A stretch of 64,000 bases of DNA from JAAFHB01 sp037128295 (GTDB lineage: Bacteria; Bacteroidota; Bacteroidia; Bacteroidales; Prolixibacteraceae). The position numbers were made by a program, and so were the translations under genes. Each line of letters starts with the position of its first letter. Position 1 is the stretch's first letter. The stretch spans positions 1 to 64,000 of the forward strand of contig JBAXWR010000003.1 in assembly GCA_037128295.1 (NCBI GenBank). Reading direction: 5' to 3'. A model generated the notes under the pieces. The model saw nothing but the letters and a program-made list of their open reading frames with translations. It had not been told where the DNA came from and searched no databases. Below are positions 43,179-50,330 of the stretch, piece after piece.

Positions 43179-44222
43179 ATGGAAAATACAAAGCGTTCTA
43201 AAACAGAACTTTCTGAACTTGGCGAGTTTGGTTTGATCCGACGGCTTACAGAAAATATTGTCTTAAAAAACGAAAGTTCTTTGAAGGGAGTTGGTGACGA
43301 CTGTGCTGTACTTGACTTTAAAAATAAAAGGATTGTCGTTACAACCGATCTTTTAACTGAGGGTATCCACTTTAACCTGATGTATGTTCCATTAAAACAC
43401 CTTGGTTACAAAGCTGTGACAGTAAACCTGAGTGATGTATGTGCCATGAACGCTACACCAAAGCAGATCACTGTTTCGATCGCTGTTTCGGCAAAGATGT
43501 CTGTGGAGGCGCTTGATGAGTTTTATTCAGGTATTTACCTGGCTTGCGAAAGATATGGAGTTGACCTTGTGGGTGGTGATACAACTTCATCATTGACGGG
43601 CTTTACGATTTCGGTAACAGCGATCGGTGAAGGGGAAGAAGGGGAACTAGTTTACAGAAATGGCGCAAAAGATACTGATATACTGTGTGTTACAGGTGAC
43701 CTGGGTGGAGCTTATATGGGACTGCAATTACTTGAACGAGAAAACGAAGTGTTTAAGGTGAACCCCAGGATGGTGCCACAGTTTGCAGGCTTTGACTATA
43801 TTTTGGAAAGGCAGCTTAAGCCTGAAGCAAGAAAAGATATGTTGCCCATATTCAGGGAATTAGGTATTCATCCTACTTCAATGATTGATATTTCGGATGG
43901 GCTTTCTTCAGAAATACTCCACTTATGCAATCAAAGTGGTGTAGGTTGCAGATTATATGAGGATAAGTTACTTTTTGACAATCAAACCAAAAAAATGGCT
44001 GCCGAACTGAATATTAACCCATTGGTTGCAGCTCTTAATGGTGGTGAAGATTATGAACTGCTTTTTACAATTCCTGTCGCTGAACATGATAAAGTACGCA
44101 ACCATCCCGACATTTCAGTGATTGGCCATATGACCGATAAAAGCGAGGGTGTCAACCTCATTACTGCTGGAGTTGGTCAGTCAATACCATTGACAGCGCA
44201 AGGGTGGAACGCGATGAATTAA
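43179..44222 (+). CDS. thiL: Thiamine-monophosphate kinase
   Basis: Converts thiamine phosphate to thiamine diphosphate with ATP. It belongs to the AIR-synthase fold: LGEFGLIRRL near residue 12, GVGDDCAVLDF near 38 with the metal Asp pair, TTDLLTEGIHF near 55, NLSDVCAMNA near 82, LVGGDTTSS near 125 and DISDGLSSEI near 222 are all in place. The 347-residue length is normal from the ATG at 43179; a TTG at 43164 was rejected because it would lie next to the promoter. It is transcribed alone. Confidence 0.93.
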   Translation: MENTKRSKTELSELGEFGLIRRLTENIVLKNESSLKGVGDDCAVLDFKNKRIVVTTDLLTEGIHFNLMYVPLKHLGYKAVTVNLSDVCAMNATPKQITVSIAVSAKMSVEALDEFYSGIYLACERYGVDLVGGDTTSSLTGFTISVTAIGEGEEGELVYRNGAKDTDILCVTGDLGGAYMGLQLLERENEVFKVNPRMVPQFAGFDYILERQLKPEARKDMLPIFRELGIHPTSMIDISDGLSSEILHLCNQSGVGCRLYEDKLLFDNQTKKMAAELNINPLVAALNGGEDYELLFTIPVAEHDKVRNHPDISVIGHMTDKSEGVNLITAGVGQSIPLTAQGWNAMN

Positions 44223-44317
44223 GGAATTAAAGAATTAAGTGAATTTGAAGATTTGAAGATGGAATAATTTGAAAATTCAAGGCAAAAAGAAATAGCATAT
44301 TCAATATTGAATATTGT
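44223..44317. repeat. Repeat-rich intergenic segment with a palindrome
   Basis: Short iterated units (GAATTAA twice, TTTGAAGAT/TTTGAAGATG) are followed by the perfect 18-base palindrome ATATTCAATATTGAATAT (44297-44314), three bases before the ATPase stop. I recall similar A-rich repeat strings between genes in other Bacteroidota. The palindrome could act as a bidirectional transcription stop, but lacks GC. Confidence 0.4.
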
Positions 44318-45775
44318 TTAAAATAAGCAATCTATTGTTAATGAATTTGATAATATATCATTGGAATAGATGTTCGTTTCAATTCCAAACGTCGATATCA
44401 ATGTGACAAAAATGTTTTTTCTGGTTTTAGTTACAGTCTTAAATACATCTACTTTTTTCCTGAGAATTTTTGAATAGTCATTGTCAATTGTAAATTCAGC
44501 CTCCGAGAATTTCATTTCGCAAAGATTGATAGCGGCATCTTTTCTGTCGATCAGTAAATCGATCTGAGCCCCGCCACCGGGATTTTCATTGGGTGCTGAA
44601 TAATACCATGGGCCATGAAAAGTCTCTACTTTCCCTATACCCAATTCATTTTTGATCTGTTGTATGTGTTTCATGCATATTCCTTCAAATGTATAGCCTG
44701 CCCATGCCCTTCTGCGTGGGTCATTTTGCAGGGTTAACCAGTATCCCTCCTCCGGATTTCTTTTCCCAAGTGGTTTTATCCAGTCAAAATAGAACAGGGA
44801 GAACTCATCTGTAATCCGGTAAATGGCATCATTTGATTTTTTTCCGAAAGGAATCCAGGAAGTGATAAACCCCGACTCTTCTAATTCTTCCAGAATTTGA
44901 CTTGCTGTTCCGCCACTTGGAATTTTAGCTGTTGTTAAAATCTGGTTTCGGCTTATGCCTGACCTTTTCTGTCTAAGAACCTCCATAATATTGATATTTT
45001 GGTCGCTATGATCGAAAAGGGATGAAAATAGCCTTTCAAATTCATTCCTTAACAAACCATTTTTGGAGAAGCATACTTTATCAATGATCTGTGCCGAAGA
45101 AAGACCTGGTTCTGTCTGCTGAAGGTAAAAAGGGACACCTCCCATGGCCATATAGAGCGAAATGATTTGATATCTGGTAAGTACAACACCCCTCGATTTT
45201 AGAAAACTTTCTGTTTCATCAAGTGTGAAAGGCAATAACCTTATTTGGCGCGTTAGCCTGTTGTGAAGGCCGCCTTTTGAATTTACAATTTTCTGGATCA
45301 TCCAGGAAGCTGCCGAACCGCAAACAACTAAAATAAGGTTGCTTTGCTTTGATCCATAACTATTCCAAAAATGTTCGAGTGATGCCAGGAAATTCGATTT
45401 CGGGGTGTTTAACCAGGGTAATTCGTCAATGAAGATTACCTTTTTCCCGGTATTCGTTTGTTTGTTTAGCGATTCCATGAATTGCTCCAGATCGGTAAAA
45501 GCTTGAAACCATGTTGAGGGAGTTTCTGGTTGTATTCCTATATCCATGGATTTTTTTAGTGATAAGGCGAAATTTTGAAGTTGTATTTTTAACCCTGCCT
45601 TATGAACTCCTACTAACTCAAAGCAAATCGAATTCTCATAAAATTCCCTGATCAGAAATGTTTTACCAATCCGTCGGCGGCCATATACTGCAATAAATTC
45701 AGGATCTTTTGAATACAGAGCCTTTTCCAATATTTTGGATTCATCTATTCTACCTATAATCTTATCTTTTGCCAT
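44318..45775 (-). CDS. DUF234-type AAA ATPase
   Basis: 485-residue STAND-like/AAA ATPase of the archaeal-ATPase and DUF234 kind. The ATPase core has Walker A GRRRIGKTFL near residue 31, Walker B KVIFIDELPWL near 115 and sensor segment VVCGSAASWM near 150. A winged-helix-like region follows (about 255-310), and the C-terminal part (about 385-470) resembles a PD-(D/E)xK-like fold with QIDLLIDRKDAAINLCEMKFS near 410 in pieces. Such ATPases are often found as single mobile genes of unknown function in Bacteroidota. It is transcribed alone, and three spaced inverted-repeat units lie directly before its start. Confidence 0.8.
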   Translation of the reverse strand: MAKDKIIGRIDESKILEKALYSKDPEFIAVYGRRRIGKTFLIREFYENSICFELVGVHKAGLKIQLQNFALSLKKSMDIGIQPETPSTWFQAFTDLEQFMESLNKQTNTGKKVIFIDELPWLNTPKSNFLASLEHFWNSYGSKQSNLILVVCGSAASWMIQKIVNSKGGLHNRLTRQIRLLPFTLDETESFLKSRGVVLTRYQIISLYMAMGGVPFYLQQTEPGLSSAQIIDKVCFSKNGLLRNEFERLFSSLFDHSDQNINIMEVLRQKRSGISRNQILTTAKIPSGGTASQILEELEESGFITSWIPFGKKSNDAIYRITDEFSLFYFDWIKPLGKRNPEEGYWLTLQNDPRRRAWAGYTFEGICMKHIQQIKNELGIGKVETFHGPWYYSAPNENPGGGAQIDLLIDRKDAAINLCEMKFSEAEFTIDNDYSKILRKKVDVFKTVTKTRKNIFVTLISTFGIETNIYSNDILSNSLTIDCLF

Positions 45776-45783
45776 GATTTCAT

Positions 45784-45924
45784 TTTTTGGCTGATTACAA
45801 TTTTCTATTATCAGCCAAAAATACTAAATATTTTCATATTCTGGCTGAATACAGCTTTTTTAATTCAGCCAGAATGGAAATATTTATTTCTAATTGGCTA
45901 TATATGGAAATTTATTATTGGCCA
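45784..45924 (-). promoter_or_regulatory. Triple operator array upstream of the AAA ATPase
   Basis: Three units of the form GGCT-N21-GCC, each spanning exactly 28 bases, begin at 45789, 45843 and 45896. The first has perfect 12-base arms (45784-45795, 45810-45821); the second perfect 13-base arms (45838-45850, 45863-45875); the third is degenerate (GGCTAT / TTGGCC). The minus-strand -7 element TATTTTTG (45816-45823) overlaps unit 1, so a protein bound there would block the promoter. Confidence 0.7.
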
Positions 45925-45986
45925 AAAATGGATATAATATTGATAATTAATATAATAATCTGCATTTATGTGATATAAATTAATAT

Positions 45987-45994
45987 TATTTTTG
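45987..45994 (+). promoter_or_regulatory. -7 element before a degraded reading frame
   Basis: TATTTTTG, matching TAnnTTTG, 11 bases before the ATG at 46006. Confidence 0.4.
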
Positions 45995-46005
45995 CATCCT
46001 TAACT

Positions 46006-46153
46006 ATGGATGATTTAATTGATATGATTTGATAACGATCCCGAAAGAGCAATCGAAGCAAACGATGTAGGTCGACACAGCAGAAACCAATTTTTACGCT
46101 ATATTACATTTTTATTCAAGAAACCATTTATTATTTGTCTGATTTGGACATAA
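46006..46153 (+). pseudogene. Possible frameshifted small gene
   Basis: From the ATG at 46006 the frame reads MDDLIDMI then stops at 46030. Skipping one base (A46027) joins MDDLIDM to FDNDPERAIEANDVGRHS and a further 20 or so residues ending at the stop at 46151-46153. The join gives a plausible 47-residue protein with a promoter element in place, so it may be a decayed or sequencing-shifted small gene. I do not recognise it. Confidence 0.25.
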
Positions 46154-46193
46154 TCAGATCATTTCGCCAAAATTAAAGACCAAATACGTTGAA

Positions 46194-46209
46194 AAACACA
46201 ACAGTGTTT
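46194..46209. promoter_or_regulatory. Minor dyad upstream of the redox operon
   Basis: AAACAC-N4-GTGTTT, a perfect six-base-pair dyad 160 bases upstream of the sigma-54-like -24 element. It shares only the ACAC/GTGT core with the stronger dyad at 46260. Confidence 0.3.
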
Positions 46210-46259
46210 AAATATTCAACATAGCTTTTAAAACTACTGATATACAGCAATATATATAG

Positions 46260-46277
46260 ACACTTCAAATGAAGTGT
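46260..46277. promoter_or_regulatory. Candidate activator-binding dyad for the redox operon
   Basis: ACACTTCA-N2-TGAAGTGT, a perfect eight-base-pair dyad centred about 100 bases upstream of the -24/-12 promoter. That is a normal distance for an NtrC-family upstream activator site. A half-site, GAAGTGT, recurs at 46351. Confidence 0.5.
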
Positions 46278-46367
46278 ATATTAATTCAACACTATTGATT
46301 GTAGAGATCCTAAACATATATAGCTTAACTATCAGATTAGTAGCGATATAGAAGTGTTTGGGATGTT

Positions 46368-46383
46368 TGGCACTGTTATTGAA
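46368..46383 (+). promoter_or_regulatory. Sigma-54-type -24/-12 promoter
   Basis: TGGCACTGTTATTGAA matches TGGCAC-N5-TTGCW except for A instead of C in the -12 GC. GG at 46369-46370 and the -12 G at 46381 are exactly 10 bases apart. It lies 78 bases before the first gene of the operon, whose downstream end encodes a sigma-54 activator. Confidence 0.6.
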
Positions 46384-46460
46384 CCGACCCGTAAACGATT
46401 ACTTCATTTGTTTTGCTGTAATCTAATACGGTTGATAAAACAATTTTTAATCTCAATATC

Positions 46461-48149
46461 ATGAAAACAATTTCATTCATCATCGTCGGATTGTCACTTT
46501 TAATTCATTGCAATACCGGGTTCTGCAATGGCATCACTGACAACAAAACCACTTCAAAACCTGTAATCCAGGATCAGAAGCAATTTACAATTTCAAGTAC
46601 CCCTGAGTTGTTTGACCTCACTTCCAATTGGGCTTTTCAATATGAACAACTCAATCCGTCAATAAAGATCAATGTTGTTAATTCTATTGAAAAACAGACT
46701 ATTAATACTTTAAACTTTGTTTCGGAGGGTTACCATGAATTAAACAGCAATGGAGCAAATTGGAAAATGGTAATTGGCAGGGATGTCATTGTGCCTGTTA
46801 TCAATGCCAGGAATCCGATGCTAAAGGAGATCTATAGTCAGGGGATTTCATCTTTGACATTCAACCAATTTTTTGCTGATCCACAGAAGCAAAACTGGGC
46901 AAGTTTGATCAATGGTGGACAAAATAGTCCAATTAAATATTACATAATTGATAATGAGGAATTTATTGGGAATCTCAAGAATTTCGCAAAATTGAACTCA
47001 GATGCGATTGGCAGTAAGAAATTGGTAACTGCCAGTGAAGTTATTTCTGCCCTTCAAAAGGACATATTTGCAATTGGATTTTGTAAGCTTACTGATCTTA
47101 AAGAGGCTGGTTCAAATGAATTGATAACCGATCTAAAACTTCTCCCGATCGACAAGAACGGTAATGGCCGTATTGATAATTTTGAAAATATATACACTAA
47201 TATGGAGTCTTTCACACGTGGTGTCTGGATCGGTAAATATCCAAATTCATTGTGTGGTAGTATCTATGTTTCGGCCAACTCAAAGCCGACTGATAAGACT
47301 GCACTCGATTTTTTGGCATGGGTTATGGCGGACGGACGTCAATATCTGAGCCTTAACGGTTACAGCGATCTTGCCAGCAGTAAAATTGAAGCCAACCTGA
47401 CCACATTGGGCTATACAGTTATAAATACCCCGAAACCCAATGTCCCCGAAACTTCGAATACATGGTTGATAGTTTTGGTTGTATTGGTTATTACGGGTAT
47501 GATTGTTCCAATTGTAGTGAGAACATCTAAAGTTAAGAAATCACAAATCCCACATGGTGAAATTCAATTTGCACAGGGACTAAATGAAAATTCGGTTGTT
47601 GCTCCAAAAGGGCTGTATTTTGACAAGACGCACACTTGGGCCTTTATGGAAAAAAATGGCACTGTTAAGGTTGGTATCGATGATTTCTTGCAACACATTA
47701 CAGGGACCATCACCCGAATTAAAATGAAAGAGGCCGGTGATAAAGTGAGAAAAGGCGAGAAAATCATGACGATTATTCATGATGGCAAACGTTTAAATCT
47801 CTATGCACCTATTTCAGGGGTTATTAAAGAACAAAACCAATCACTGATTTCAGATTCCTGGTTGGTTAATTCATCCCCTTATGCTGACGGATGGGTTTAC
47901 CTGATCGAACCCAAGAATTGGACCAGGGAAATTCAGTTTATGTTTATGGGCGAAAAATACAAAGAGTGGCTCAGAAATGAATTTAGCCGACTTAAAGATT
48001 TTGTGGCAGATTCGATGAAGGTAAATACATTGGCATACTCGCACGTAATACTTCAGGATGGTGGAGAACTTTCCGATAATGTATTAGCGGATCTTGGCCC
48101 TGAAGTTTGGGAAGATTTTCAGACAAGATTCATCGATGCTTCCAAATAA
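46461..48149 (+). CDS. PstS-like / GcvH-like membrane fusion protein
   Basis: 562 residues with a domain order I do not recognise from any named family. A signal peptide (about 1-24) is followed by a periplasmic-binding-protein-like domain (about 38-325) reminiscent of PstS: FTISSTPELFDLTSNWAFQY at the start and KTALDFLAWVMADGRQYLSLNGY at the end (both seen in parts). Inside is an EF-hand-like calcium loop, DKNGNGRIDNFE (231-242). A membrane span (about 335-354) leads to a GcvH-like barrel (about 384-475) and a C-terminal domain with HVILQDGGE. The usual lipoyl lysine position holds Gly442, with Lys443 next to it. The C-terminal half is paralogous to the protein at 50331. It begins a four-gene run. 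Confidence 0.75.
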   Translation: MKTISFIIVGLSLLIHCNTGFCNGITDNKTTSKPVIQDQKQFTISSTPELFDLTSNWAFQYEQLNPSIKINVVNSIEKQTINTLNFVSEGYHELNSNGANWKMVIGRDVIVPVINARNPMLKEIYSQGISSLTFNQFFADPQKQNWASLINGGQNSPIKYYIIDNEEFIGNLKNFAKLNSDAIGSKKLVTASEVISALQKDIFAIGFCKLTDLKEAGSNELITDLKLLPIDKNGNGRIDNFENIYTNMESFTRGVWIGKYPNSLCGSIYVSANSKPTDKTALDFLAWVMADGRQYLSLNGYSDLASSKIEANLTTLGYTVINTPKPNVPETSNTWLIVLVVLVITGMIVPIVVRTSKVKKSQIPHGEIQFAQGLNENSVVAPKGLYFDKTHTWAFMEKNGTVKVGIDDFLQHITGTITRIKMKEAGDKVRKGEKIMTIIHDGKRLNLYAPISGVIKEQNQSLISDSWLVNSSPYADGWVYLIEPKNWTREIQFMFMGEKYKEWLRNEFSRLKDFVADSMKVNTLAYSHVILQDGGELSDNVLADLGPEVWEDFQTRFIDASK

Positions 48150-48190
48150 AAATGATTAACTCATTAAACCCGGTTACGAATTGAAAAAAT

Positions 48191-49060
48191 ATGATTATGA
48201 GTATAGATAGACGACATTTTCTTAAATTGATTGGTATTGCAGGAGCTTCCCTGGCGGTCGGTAAAAGTTTTGGCTCTGAAACAGGAAATCCGGGAGAAGT
48301 TGAATTCAATGCAATGCTTTATGATTCGTCTCAATGTGTTGGATGCCAGGAGTGTGAAAGAGCATGTGCCAAAGCGCATCAGTTACCTGAACCCAAAGAC
48401 GAGCCCAAGGTAGGTATTATTCGAAAAACTAGTGAAAGCCAGCGTTCAGCGATCAATATTTTTAAAACCTCCAAAGGTGAAGTTTTTAACAAAACGCAGT
48501 GTATGCATTGCAATGAGCCAGCTTGTGCAGCAGCCTGCCTGACTCAGGCAATGTACAAAACCAAAGAGGGTCCGGTAATCTGGAGAGGGGATAAGTGCAT
48601 GGGTTGTCGTTATTGTATGGTTTCCTGCCCATTTGATGTTCCGAAATTCGAATACCACAGTGCAAATCCAATCATACAGAAATGCGATATGTGTTATGAC
48701 CGGATCATCAAAGGCCAGATACCATCTTGTGCAGAAGCTTGTCCAGCTGGAGCAGTCGTTTTTGGAACCAGAAGGGGATTGATTGCTGAAGCTCGAAAAA
48801 GAATAGCTAAAAGTCCAACAGATTTTTATGAAGGAATATTTGGTGAGAATGAAGCCGGGGGCACAAGTAATCTTTATATTTCAACAGTTCCTTTTAATGA
48901 AGTAGGATTTAGGACAAATCTCCAGAATACGTCATATCCGGCATTGTCAAAAGGGTTTCTATATACAGTTCCTTCCGTTTTTGTCCTTTTACCACCTCTT
49001 TTACTGGGTATCCATGAAGCAACCAAAAATAAACCCTCAAATTCTGAAGAAAATGAATAA
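48191..49060 (+). CDS. Tat-exported ferredoxin-like subunit with four [4Fe-4S] motifs
   Basis: 289-residue electron-transfer subunit of the HybA/DmsB/NrfC kind. The Tat signal reads DRRHFLK (from residue 6). Sixteen cysteines form four cluster motifs: CVGCQECERAC, CMHCNEPACAAAC, CMGCRYCMVSC and CDMC...CAEACPAG. A hydrophobic segment near the C-terminus (about 262-280) could anchor it to the membrane, as in HybA. In known complexes such a protein connects a catalytic subunit to an NrfD-type quinone-reactive membrane subunit. The NrfD partner follows with an eight-base overlap; no catalytic subunit is found nearby. Confidence 0.9.
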   Translation: MIMSIDRRHFLKLIGIAGASLAVGKSFGSETGNPGEVEFNAMLYDSSQCVGCQECERACAKAHQLPEPKDEPKVGIIRKTSESQRSAINIFKTSKGEVFNKTQCMHCNEPACAAACLTQAMYKTKEGPVIWRGDKCMGCRYCMVSCPFDVPKFEYHSANPIIQKCDMCYDRIIKGQIPSCAEACPAGAVVFGTRRGLIAEARKRIAKSPTDFYEGIFGENEAGGTSNLYISTVPFNEVGFRTNLQNTSYPALSKGFLYTVPSVFVLLPPLLLGIHEATKNKPSNSEENE

Positions 49061-50282
49061 TCAAGTTTTACCTGTTGCAAAAGATAATGATGGAAAATCT
49101 ATCCCGGCTTTCTTGTGGTCGGAACTTAAACCTCGTGGTAAATGGTTAACTCCTTTTAACATCATTTCAATTCCTGTAATAATTATTGGTCTGATAATCA
49201 TTGTAATCCGTTTCTGGAAAGGATTAGGGGCTGTTACCAACCTGTCGCAGGAAGTTCCCTGGGGTCTATGGATTGGCTTTGATGTTGTTACCGGGGTTGC
49301 GTTTGCTGGAGGAGCTTATGTCGTCACCTTTATGGTTTATATTCTTAACCAACAAAAATACCATTCCATTGTGAGGGTAACGGTTCTGAATGGTTTCCTT
49401 GCCTATGTGTTTTATGCCGGAGCTTTGCTGCTTGATCTTGGACGGCCCTGGAATGTGATCAACCCGATCATTGGTAACAACTTTGGTACAAGTTCTGTAC
49501 TTTTCCTTGTTGCCTGGCATTTTATGCTTTATATGATTGCTGAGTTGATCGAATTCTCCCCGGCAATAGCAGAATGGTTGGGCGCCCGTCGTGCCAGGAA
49601 AGTACTTTCTGGAATGACAATTGGTGCAGTGATCTTTGGAATAACATTGTCAACCCTTCATCAGTCCGGATTAGGAGCGCTATATCTGATGGCCAAGGAC
49701 AAAATCCATCCTTTATGGTATTCAGAGTTTATTCCCATTTTGTTTCTGGCTTCCAGTGTCTTTGCCGGGCTTTCGATGGTCATCTTTGAGGGAACGATCA
49801 GTCACAAAGTGTTTTTCGATCAAATCAACGAGAAAAACCATAAAGCTCAGGAAGGGATTGTTCATGGACTTGCAAAAATCTGTGCCGGTGCAATGTTTGC
49901 CTACTTTTTCCTTCAACTTTTGGTTTTTATACACGACAAGAACTGGCAATACTTGAACACACCGATGGGTTATTGGTTCCTAATGGAAATGATGGGTTTT
50001 GTCCTTCTTCCTATGGGGCTTTACTTTTACAGTTATCGTACAAATAATCAGTTGTTAATACGAATAGCAGCAATACTTACAATGCTAGGGGTAATCCTGA
50101 ACCGTTTGAATGTGACAGTCATTGGTTTCAGGTGGGATTCTGCTATCCGCTACGTCCCATCAATTATGGAAATAATTGTTACAATGACTGTTATCTTTAT
50201 AGAAATATGGGTATTCAGGTGGATCATTAACCGGATGCCGGTATTGCGGGAATCACCTGATTGGGCAAAAAATGAACATTAA
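49053..50282 (+). CDS. NrfD/HybB-family quinone-reactive membrane subunit
   Basis: 409-residue polytopic membrane protein of the NrfD/PsrC/HybB family, which exchanges electrons between a periplasmic ferredoxin-like subunit and menaquinone without haem. About ten hydrophobic segments are visible, starting at residue 35. The sequence WGLWIGFDVVTGVAFAGGAY near 70 (in parts) is the characteristic first-helix Gly-rich segment, and LHQSGLGALYLM near 200 is HybB-like. The ATG at 49053 overlaps the ferredoxin stop; an earlier ATG at 49014 is possible. Menaquinone made by the MqnE route would be its probable partner. Confidence 0.9.
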   Translation: MNNQVLPVAKDNDGKSIPAFLWSELKPRGKWLTPFNIISIPVIIIGLIIIVIRFWKGLGAVTNLSQEVPWGLWIGFDVVTGVAFAGGAYVVTFMVYILNQQKYHSIVRVTVLNGFLAYVFYAGALLLDLGRPWNVINPIIGNNFGTSSVLFLVAWHFMLYMIAELIEFSPAIAEWLGARRARKVLSGMTIGAVIFGITLSTLHQSGLGALYLMAKDKIHPLWYSEFIPILFLASSVFAGLSMVIFEGTISHKVFFDQINEKNHKAQEGIVHGLAKICAGAMFAYFFLQLLVFIHDKNWQYLNTPMGYWFLMEMMGFVLLPMGLYFYSYRTNNQLLIRIAAILTMLGVILNRLNVTVIGFRWDSAIRYVPSIMEIIVTMTVIFIEIWVFRWIINRMPVLRESPDWAKNEH

Positions 50283-50330
50283 ATAACCAGTTGTCAGACA
50301 GATAGTTGTGGCAGCATAAAAATTAATAAT

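Larger units (their letters stand above)
45925..46460. other. Long regulatory intergenic region
   Basis: Together with the operator array this makes a 685-base gap before the next gene. It holds a degraded reading frame (46006-46153), two dyads (46194-46209 and 46260-46277), and a sigma-54-like promoter (46368-46383). No other gene was seen. Confidence 0.6.

Noticed and set aside
45784..45924. CRISPR array
   Set aside because: There are only three units, they are inverted repeats with decaying arms rather than identical direct repeats with unique spacers, and no cas gene is nearby.
49586..49789. Additional plus-strand reading frame within the NrfD-like gene
   Set aside because: It overlaps the well-supported NrfD coding frame and has no recognisable features.
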